DNA of 7,670 nt, from assembly GCA_937934775.1 (NCBI GenBank), contig CALGYL010000405.1, positions 1 to 7,670 on the forward strand, read 5' to 3'. Positions 1 to 5,020 of this stretch are shown in pieces. The first letter of the stretch is position 1, and each line of letters starts with the position of its first letter. Below the pieces are notes generated by a model that searched no databases, was not told the origin of the DNA, and saw only the letters and a list, made by a program, of their open reading frames with translations. The position numbers were made by a program, and so were the translations under genes. Source of the DNA: an uncultured Clostridia bacterium. Lineage in GTDB: Bacteria; Bacillota; Clostridia; Christensenellales; Aristaeellaceae.

Positions 1-505
1 TGACCCGCTGGCGAAGGCCACCCGACAATTGATGCGGGTACTGGCCGTAGCGCCGTTCGGGTTCCGGGATGCCAACCTTCTGGAAGATGTCGATCACGCG
101 GGCCTTGGCCTCTTTGCGGGACACCTTCTGGTGCAGAAGGATCGCCTCCCGCACCTGATGGCCCACGGTCTTGACCGGGTTCAGTGAGGTCATCGGCTCC
201 TGAAAGATCATTGAAATCCGGTCGCCGGTGATCTTGAGCATTTTGGACCGGTCATATTTCGCCAGATCTTCCCCGGCAAAGAGGATCTTCCCGGCGGTGA
301 TCTTCGCCATATCGGGCAAGAGGCCCATGACCGACATCGCGGTCATGCTCTTGCCGCAGCCGGATTCGCCCACCAGGCCCACCGTTTCACCGCGCCCGAT
401 ATCCAGGTATATCTCGTCCACCGCATTGCCGGTGCCACCGTGCATGCGAAAGGTTGTGACCAGCCCTTCGATCGACAGGAGCGGCATTTCTCTTTTCAGT
501 TCCAT
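1..505 (-). CDS. oppD: Oligopeptide/dipeptide ABC transporter ATP-binding protein OppD (partial, N-terminal 168 codons)
   Basis: This is the ATPase subunit that powers import through the OppB-OppC channel on the cytoplasmic face. Reading leftward from the ATG at 505, I translate 168 uninterrupted codons. Walker A is GESGCGKS at residues 46-53, the Q-loop is FQEPMTSLNP around Q102, and the ABC signature LSGGLRQRV at 160-168 ends at the window edge. Walker B, the H-loop and the C-terminal oligopeptide-transporter extension must lie to the left, so this is an edge truncation and not a broken gene. The start is supported by GGAGG 8 nt upstream, inside a 15-nt gap after the oppC stop, so translation is probably coupled. 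The signature has Leu where Met is common, which is a conservative change. OppD and DppD cannot be told apart from sequence alone; an OppF/DppF partner is expected next. Confidence 0.95.
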   Translation of the reverse strand, partial: MELKREMPLLSIEGLVTTFRMHGGTGNAVDEIYLDIGRGETVGLVGESGCGKSMTAMSVMGLLPDMAKITAGKILFAGEDLAKYDRSKMLKITGDRISMIFQEPMTSLNPVKTVGHQVREAILLHQKVSRKEAKARVIDIFQKVGIPEPERRYGQYPHQLSGGLRQRV

Positions 506-520
506 TGTACCGCCCTCCCG

Positions 521-1459
521 TCAGGTTTTCAAGTAGGGATCGATCGCATCGCGCAGGCCGTCTCCCAAAAAATTGAACGCCAGCGTGATCAAAAGGATCG
601 CGACACCCGGCGCCAGCACCAGCCACGGGCACTGGTAGGCGAATTTCTTGCCCTGGGAGATCATCAGACCCCAGCTGGCGGTGGGCGGCTGCGCGCCCAC
701 ACCCAGGAAGCTCAAACTGGATTCCGAAAGAATCGCGCCCGGGATATCCAGCGTGAACAGTACGATCAGGCTGGGGATGCAGTTGGGCAGGATGTGGCGG
801 AACATGATCTTGGACCGCTTGACGCCCATGGACCGGGCCGCCTCAATGAATTCTTTCTCCTTGAGCGCCAGCGTCTGCGCCCGCACCACGCGAGCCGTGC
901 CCGCCCAGTTTATGATCGATAATGCGATGAAAAGGTTCAATAGTGTAGCGCCCAGGATGTACATGACCACCATCGCCAGCAGAAGCGATGGAAACGCCAA
1001 CATCACATCCGCAAGCCGCATGATCACCCCATCCACCTTGCCGCCGTAGTACCCGGCGATCAACCCCAGCGTGGAGCCGATGATCAGGGATAAAAACGAG
1101 GGGACCAAGCCGATCATCAGCGACACCTGCCCGCCGTACATTACGCGGGTGAACATGTCGCGGCCGATTTCATCCGTACCCAGCAGATGCGTAAGCGACG
1201 GCGGCTTCAGCCGGTCCTTCAGCATCACCTGATAGGGATCATACGGCGCGATCAGCGGCGCGAAGATGGCCATCAGCGCAAACAGCAAAACAATGATCAG
1301 CCCCAGCATCGCCGCGTGGTTGGCGCGCAGCATGTCCTTCAGGCTGTCCAGAAGGCCCGTGCCCTGGGACGGGCCCTCGCCCGCCAGAATGGCGTCGGCC
1401 GCTTCCTGTGAGAAGCGGTCGGCAGGGGTGCGGAACCGGAAGGGATTTCGCTTGTTCAT
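521..1459 (-). CDS. oppC: Oligopeptide ABC transporter permease OppC
   Basis: This is one of the two inner-membrane channel subunits of the importer. From the chosen start it is 312 aa, normal for the family. It has a cytoplasmic N-tail, TM1 at about 50-72 ending APLIAPYDP, the conserved segment HLLGTDEIGRDMFTRVMYGG at 91-110, several further membrane segments, and the cytoplasmic EAA loop (EAARSMG, 206-212) that docks on the ATPases. The C-terminal GDGLRDAIDP is typical. The open frame extends to a GTG at 1522 and an ATG at 1513. I prefer the ATG at 1459 because GTGAGGT lies 7 nt upstream and the protein then begins MNKRNPFRFR; the upstream candidates have only weak ribosome-binding sequences. 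That leaves 129 nt between oppB and oppC. An N-terminal extension of 18 or 21 residues remains possible. Confidence 0.94.
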   Translation of the reverse strand: MNKRNPFRFRTPADRFSQEAADAILAGEGPSQGTGLLDSLKDMLRANHAAMLGLIIVLLFALMAIFAPLIAPYDPYQVMLKDRLKPPSLTHLLGTDEIGRDMFTRVMYGGQVSLMIGLVPSFLSLIIGSTLGLIAGYYGGKVDGVIMRLADVMLAFPSLLLAMVVMYILGATLLNLFIALSIINWAGTARVVRAQTLALKEKEFIEAARSMGVKRSKIMFRHILPNCIPSLIVLFTLDIPGAILSESSLSFLGVGAQPPTASWGLMISQGKKFAYQCPWLVLAPGVAILLITLAFNFLGDGLRDAIDPYLKT

Positions 1460-1588
1460 CCGTCGTACCTCACAAAAGGATTTCAGGCCCGCGCGGTTCT
1501 TCTTCGCGCTCATAATAACCACCGGGTTTAGGGTGCGAGCACCCCGATAGGGCGCCGCGGACGATCGGCAAAGTCTCGTTCTGCTTCG
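1460..1588 (-). other. oppB-oppC spacer with small hairpin
   Basis: This 129-bp stretch lies between the oppB stop and the preferred oppC start. It contains a short inverted repeat, GGGTG/CACCC at 1531-1535 and 1540-1544, with a four-base loop. There is no U-tract, so it is not a terminator. The 3' half (1460-1522) is open in the oppC frame and would be coding if oppC starts at the GTG at 1522 or the ATG at 1513. Confidence 0.5.
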
Positions 1589-2500
1589 TCAGTCTACCCG
1601 GATGCGCGGGTCGATGACCGAGTATAAAAGATCCGCCACCAGGTTTCCAAATATGATCAAAGCCGCGGTAAAGATCACGGTACCCTGCAAAAGCGGCGCG
1701 TCCCGGTTCTCGATGGCGTTGACCGAGAGACGGCCGATGCCGGGAATCGAAAAGATGGTCTCGGTGATAACCGCGCCGGACAAGAGACTTGCCAGCTGGA
1801 TGGCCATCACGGTGACCACCGGAATGATCGCGTTTTTAAAGGCGTGGTTGGTGATGACAAGGATCTCCTTCAGGCCCTTGGCCCGGGCGGTGCGGATGTA
1901 GTCGTTGCGCATGACCTCAAGAAGGCTGGACCTTGTCAGCCGGGAGATCGTGCCGCTGGACTGCCAGCCCAGCACGATCATCGGCAGGATCATGTGCTTC
2001 CACGAGTCAAAGCCGGAGACCGGCAGTACATTTTTGAAGGTGTTCTGCAAAATCAGGCCGATCCAGAACACCGGCATGGAGACGCCAAACAGCGAAAATC
2101 CCATGCACAGATGGTCCACCCAGGAGTTTTTGCGGACGGCGGAAATGATGCCGATGGGGATGCCCACCACCCACGCAAACAACGCGGCCAGCATCGCCAG
2201 CTTCATCGTGGTGGGGAAGGCGTTCGAAATCAGCTGGGTCACCGGCGTTTTGAGCTTGTAGGAGGTGCCCAGATCGCCGTGCAGCGCATCCCAGATGTAG
2301 CGTCCGAAGCGCACGATGAACGGATCGTCCAGGTGCATGGACTTGCGCAGCGTCTCGATCACGTCGGGCTTGATCTTCTCCTTCATCATGATCGTGACCG
2401 GGTCGCCCGCCACGACGTTGAGCATGAAGAAGATGACAAACACCATGCCGATCAGGACCGGAATGGTGATCAGGATGCGCCGGAGTATGTACTTGCCCAT
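1589..2500 (-). CDS. oppB: Oligopeptide ABC transporter permease OppB
   Basis: This is the first channel subunit and the partner of OppC. The 303-aa protein opens MGKYILRRILITIPVLIGMV, the usual OppB/DppB start with a basic stretch and then TM1. Next come the family's extracellular segment (GDLGTSYKLKTPV, about 76-88), TM helices at about 98-121, 130-152 and 170-182, and the EAA loop DYIRTARAKGL at 200-210. TM helices follow at 222-245 and 272-295, and the hallmark end YSVIDPRIRVD. It is slightly short for the family (often 306-335 aa), mainly because the segment around LPVSGFDSWKHMILP (159-173) is compact. The ATG at 2500 is preceded by a purine-rich AAGAAAGAGAG, a weaker ribosome-binding site than that of oppC or oppD. 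It sits in the same unit as oppA, separated from it by 293 bp of hairpin-rich DNA. Confidence 0.95.
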   Translation of the reverse strand: MGKYILRRILITIPVLIGMVFVIFFMLNVVAGDPVTIMMKEKIKPDVIETLRKSMHLDDPFIVRFGRYIWDALHGDLGTSYKLKTPVTQLISNAFPTTMKLAMLAALFAWVVGIPIGIISAVRKNSWVDHLCMGFSLFGVSMPVFWIGLILQNTFKNVLPVSGFDSWKHMILPMIVLGWQSSGTISRLTRSSLLEVMRNDYIRTARAKGLKEILVITNHAFKNAIIPVVTVMAIQLASLLSGAVITETIFSIPGIGRLSVNAIENRDAPLLQGTVIFTAALIIFGNLVADLLYSVIDPRIRVD

Positions 2501-2570
2501 TCGCGTATACTCTCTTTCTTACGTTTCGGGTGAAATCCGCTTCGCGGCGTTCGCCCGATCTGGGAACGGG

Positions 2571-2614
2571 CCGGTTTCCAGAAATTCACGTTGGAATTTC
2601 TGGGCAGGAACCGG
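2571..2614 (-). repeat. Inverted repeat upstream of oppB
   Basis: A perfect 10-bp inverted repeat (CCAGAAATTC, 2578-2587; GAATTTCTGG, 2594-2603) surrounds a 6-base loop. It is flanked by a second complementary pair, CCGGTT (2571-2576) and AACCGG (2609-2614), so the RNA could fold into a long interrupted hairpin about 70 nt before the oppB start. No U-tract follows it on the minus strand. It could be an mRNA processing or stability element or an operator; nothing in the sequence decides between these. Confidence 0.6.
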
Positions 2615-2706
2615 AACGGGAGCGCTTTCCCCAAAAAAATATACGGGTTTTGATGCCAAGAGGGCCTCGGCCCCCTTCGCCGCTTCCGGAGAGGCTGCGC
2701 TGACTG

Positions 2707-2750
2707 CCCCCTTTCCGAACGGCTCCGGGCGGAGCCGTCCGGAAAGGGGG
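2707..2750 (-). repeat. Strong hairpin 2 in the oppA-oppB gap
   Basis: A 20-bp stem (arms 2707-2726 and 2731-2750) closes a 4-base loop. The only imperfection, positions 2718/2739, is A-C on the plus strand but a G-U wobble in minus-strand RNA, so the structure is fully paired only in the opp transcript. It lies directly against hairpin 1. No run of U follows, so it is more likely a 3'-end stabilising or partial-attenuation structure than a full terminator. Confidence 0.75.
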
Positions 2751-2785
2751 CCTGCCGTCCGCGGAACATGCCCGCGGACGGCAGG
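2751..2785 (-). repeat. Strong hairpin 1 immediately after oppA
   Basis: A perfect 14-bp stem (2751-2764 with 2772-2785) with a 7-base loop begins 8 nt after the oppA stop codon on the minus strand. In binding-protein-dependent ABC operons, hairpins placed here commonly protect the 3' end of the binding-protein mRNA, giving more binding protein than permease. With no U-tract, some read-through into oppBCD is expected. The role is inferred from position; the structure is seen. Confidence 0.75.
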
Positions 2786-2793
2786 GGCATTTT

Positions 2794-4404
2794 TTACGGG
2801 TTGACGATCTCGACCGAGTAGAAGCTCTGGTCGTTCCAGCCGTTCCACGCAACCTTGAAGTTCTTCACGCGCGGGTTGAGGCAGAACAGGTGCTCGCGCT
2901 GATACATCGGCAGGATGGCGTAGTCGGTGTTGATGATGATCGACTCGGCCTCCTGATACTTCTTCAGGCGGGCTTCCGGATCCACCATCACACGGGCTTC
3001 TTCCAGCATCTTCCAGACTTCCTCGTTGTGGTAGTTGGAGGAGCGGGAGATCGAGTTCTTCTGGGAGAAGAAGGTGTAGAGGAAGTTGTCCGGGTCGTTG
3101 AAGTCCGCCGACCAGGAGTTGTAGTAGGAGGGGAGCTTGCCTTCGCCGCGCAGGCCGTAGAAGGTGGCGTCGTCCATCAGGTTGATGGTCATGTTGACGC
3201 CGATGGCGGCCAAGTAACTCTGCACGACCTCGTTGACCTGCTGTGCGGAGGAACTGTCGGCAAACTGGGCGACTTCCATGTCAAAGCCGTTGGGGTATCC
3301 GGCCTCGGCCAGGAGGGCCTTGGCGGCGTCGGGATCGTACTTGATTTCCGGGGCGGCCGAATTGTGGCCCAGCACGCCTTCCGGCACGAACGCGTTGGCG
3401 ACAACGCCCTTGCCGCTGTAGAGCGCGTCCAGGATGCCCTGGCGGTCGATGGCCATAAACAGCGCCTGGCGGACCTTGACGTTGTCCAGCGGGGCGATGG
3501 ATTCGTTGAACAGGTAGTAGTAGGTGCCGGCGCGCTTGCCGGAGACGATGTGATCCTTGTAATCGCCAGTGGTGAGGAAGTAATCCAGCTGGCTCGGGCC
3601 GTACTCAAAGTTGAACACGTCAACCTGGCCGGTTTCAAACATCATGCGCTGGGTGTCCTCATCGGGTACGATCATGAACTTGATGCCGTCCAGCTTGGAC
3701 GCGCCTTTGAAGTAGTTGGGGTTGGTCACCACGTCGACTTCCACGCCGCGCTCCCACTTCGTCACCTGGAAGGGGCCGGTGCCGATGCACTTGGCCGGAT
3801 CCACGCCGAACTGATCGCCCGCGGCCTCGGTGGTCTCGCGGTCGTAGATGGCGCAGCCGGGGGTGGCGATGTTGGCGAGGAAGGAGCCGAAGGGGCTCTC
3901 CAGCGTGATCTCGACGGTCATGTCGTCAATGGCCTTGACGCCTTCGACGCCGGTGACCGCGCCGGTGGTGTCCTCATAGAACGCCTTGGCGCCCTTGATC
4001 ATGTCCATAAAGTCGGTATTCTTGGCCAGCGTCTTGGGGTTCATCATGCGGTTGACGGTGTAGACCACGTCGTCCGCGGTGAAGTCCGCGCCATTTTGGA
4101 ACTTGACGCCTTCCTGCAGATGGAAGGTGTAGGTCAGGCCGTCTTCGGACACGTCCCAGCTCTTGGCCAGGCCCGGCACCAGCACGGCTTCGCCCTTGTC
4201 ATTGGTCTCGCACTCGACAAGGCGGTCAAAGCAGTTCAGGGCGATGGTGTAAGAGTCGGTGGTCAGCTGGCCGTCCAGCGTCTCCGGGTCGTCGATCAGG
4301 AACAGCACCAGCGTGTTCGTGTTGTCCGCCTCCGCCATGCCGATCGCCGGTACCAGCGTCAGCACGAGCGTCAGGGCGAGCATGATGGCAAGAACCCTCT
4401 TCAC
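2794..4404 (-). CDS. oppA: Oligopeptide-type ABC transporter substrate-binding protein (SBP family 5, OppA)
   Basis: This is the extracytoplasmic receptor that captures substrate for OppB-OppC. From the GTG at 4404 it is 536 aa, usual for family 5 binding proteins. Residues 1-26 form a signal peptide: MKR, a hydrophobic core, and a likely signal peptidase I site after AEA, before DNTN. The mature part has family hallmarks: LAKSWDVSEDGLTYTFHLQ, VKFQNGADFTADDVVYTVNR, CIGTGPFQVTKW, DNVKVRQALFMAIDR, and a C-terminal YNSWSADFNDPDNFL. The open frame extends upstream to 4563, but that part overlaps the riboswitch and its terminator. AAAAGGGGTG lies 9 nt before the GTG, whereas the ATG at 4428 has no convincing ribosome-binding site. 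Unusually for a Gram-positive binding protein there is no lipobox cysteine. Substrate cannot be read from the sequence; the lysine riboswitch suggests lysine or lysine-containing peptides. Confidence 0.95.
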   Translation of the reverse strand: MKRVLAIMLALTLVLTLVPAIGMAEADNTNTLVLFLIDDPETLDGQLTTDSYTIALNCFDRLVECETNDKGEAVLVPGLAKSWDVSEDGLTYTFHLQEGVKFQNGADFTADDVVYTVNRMMNPKTLAKNTDFMDMIKGAKAFYEDTTGAVTGVEGVKAIDDMTVEITLESPFGSFLANIATPGCAIYDRETTEAAGDQFGVDPAKCIGTGPFQVTKWERGVEVDVVTNPNYFKGASKLDGIKFMIVPDEDTQRMMFETGQVDVFNFEYGPSQLDYFLTTGDYKDHIVSGKRAGTYYYLFNESIAPLDNVKVRQALFMAIDRQGILDALYSGKGVVANAFVPEGVLGHNSAAPEIKYDPDAAKALLAEAGYPNGFDMEVAQFADSSSAQQVNEVVQSYLAAIGVNMTINLMDDATFYGLRGEGKLPSYYNSWSADFNDPDNFLYTFFSQKNSISRSSNYHNEEVWKMLEEARVMVDPEARLKKYQEAESIIINTDYAILPMYQREHLFCLNPRVKNFKVAWNGWNDQSFYSVEIVNP

Positions 4405-4461
4405 GTTGAATTGCACCCCTTTTCCCATATTGGTTTCCCAAAGGCTCCGAACAGGCCCTCC

Positions 4462-4496
4462 AGAAACAATAAGGGCCGCATCCATCGATGCAGCCC
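4462..4496 (-). terminator. Intrinsic terminator of the lysine riboswitch (expression platform)
   Basis: On the minus strand GGGCTGCATC (4496-4487) pairs fully with GATGCGGCCC (4482-4473), including one G-U pair, around a GATG loop. TTATTGTTTCT (4472-4462) follows directly. This is a textbook intrinsic terminator between the riboswitch and oppA, and it makes control at the level of transcription termination the likely mechanism: lysine bound, terminator formed, opp off. I did not find a clear antiterminator; the best rival pairing is a weak TGGCC/GGGCTG helix just upstream that uses the terminator's 5' arm. Confidence 0.88.
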
Positions 4497-4507
4497 TCTC
4501 TGGCCAA

Positions 4508-4679
4508 ACACCGACAGCTCCTCCACCCGGTTCAGCCCGGGTGGGAGTCCGCAGGATTTTCACTTGCGGACCAACGGCGGGGCATGTCTGCCAGGCCGTT
4601 TCGGCAGCTTATCCTTTCCCCGGTTTCGCGGAATACCTTCTCCGCCGGGTACTCATCGTCGCTGCGCCTCTATCGTCGT
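4508..4679 (-). promoter_or_regulatory. Lysine riboswitch (L box) in the opp leader
   Basis: The minus-strand leader carries the conserved lysine-aptamer sequences in order and folds into the five-helix junction. GATAGAGGCGC (4674-4664) and GATGAGTA (4657-4650) are followed by P2 (4645-4649 with 4619-4623) capped by CGGA/TCCG (4641-4644 with 4629-4632). GCTGCCGAA leads into P3 (4595-4599 with 4574-4578). P4 is a 7-bp helix (4565-4571 with 4547-4553). P5 is an 8-bp helix (4537-4544 with 4523-4530), followed by the signature GGAGGAGCTGTC. P1 closes the junction: CGATAG (4675-4670) with CTGTCG (4517-4512). The L2 bases GGTAT (4637-4633) can pair with the L3 bases ATGCC (4585-4581), which fits the known L2-L3 kissing contact. 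I aligned it from memory to the Bacillus subtilis lysC leader. The class is known to sense free L-lysine and repress lysine synthesis or uptake genes. Confidence 0.93.
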
Positions 4680-4685
4680 GATTGC

Positions 4686-4715
4686 ATGATAGCACCTGGG
4701 CCCAGCCCCTGTCAA
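4686..4715 (-). promoter_or_regulatory. Sigma-A promoter of the opp operon
   Basis: A perfect -35 TTGACA (4715-4710) and a -10 TATCAT (4691-4686, five of six consensus bases) are separated by 18 bp. The expected start at about 4679 coincides with the first bases of the riboswitch P1 helix, which independently supports both calls. Because the promoter itself is strong, control is probably exerted mainly through the riboswitch. Confidence 0.88.
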
Positions 4716-5020
4716 CCGGTCCCGAACGCGACATGAATAATTCACATTGCTGAAACTGCAATTTGCGCGGGTGAAACGGCCATCGCGCCCGGGATTCGCC
4801 TGATCTGGCGGGTCCGGCGGCATCCGGCCGGGCAACAATTATTTTTTGGCAGCGCTTATTTCGTGCATACCGGCGCCATCCGGCGCATAAATAGGGCCGT
4901 TCCCGGAAATTACGAGGGTTTTTCACCCCGCGTTCGGTTTACGCGCCGCCCCCGTCGCGGCCGCCTGCGGCGCGGACGGAAGCGGCCGCCCGTACCACCA
5001 AGGATTGCGGAGGGTTCAAT
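4716..5020. other. Divergent intergenic region between opp and spoIIE
   Basis: These 305 bp hold no supported gene. I see a short inverted repeat ATTGC/GCAAT (4746-4750, 4758-4762). A hairpin is fully paired only in plus-strand RNA (4792-4800 with 4807-4815, two U-G pairs). An AT-rich patch with six T (4841-4847) is followed by a small GCGCC/GGCGC hairpin (4873-4877, 4882-4886). The spoIIE promoter should be here, since the family norm is a Spo0A-controlled promoter, but I find neither a good -35/-10 pair nor a perfect Spo0A box. The last bases, GCGGAGGG at 5007-5014, are the spoIIE ribosome-binding site. Confidence 0.5.

Noticed and set aside
4405..4563. Longer oppA reading starting at 4563 or at the ATG at 4428
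   Set aside because: The extension from 4563 would translate the riboswitch P4/P5 and terminator. The ATG at 4428 lacks a ribosome-binding site and would bury the signal peptide. The GTG at 4404 has a good ribosome-binding site and a clean signal peptide.
2890..4689. 599-codon open frame on the plus strand antisense to oppA
   Set aside because: It mirrors the whole of oppA and the riboswitch. Its product is a Val/Gly/His-rich string with no recognisable domain. Long antisense frames are expected opposite GC-rich genes.
4792..4847. Plus-strand terminator ahead of spoIIE (hairpin then six T)
   Set aside because: The hairpin ends about 25 bases before the T-run and there is no plus-strand gene upstream to terminate. 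A leader structure is possible but a terminator is not supported.
4846..4891. Candidate spoIIE promoter from TTGGCA (4846-4851) and CATAAA (4886-4891)
   Set aside because: The spacing of 34 bp is far outside the range for sigma-A or Spo0A-dependent promoters, and neither hexamer has a proper partner.
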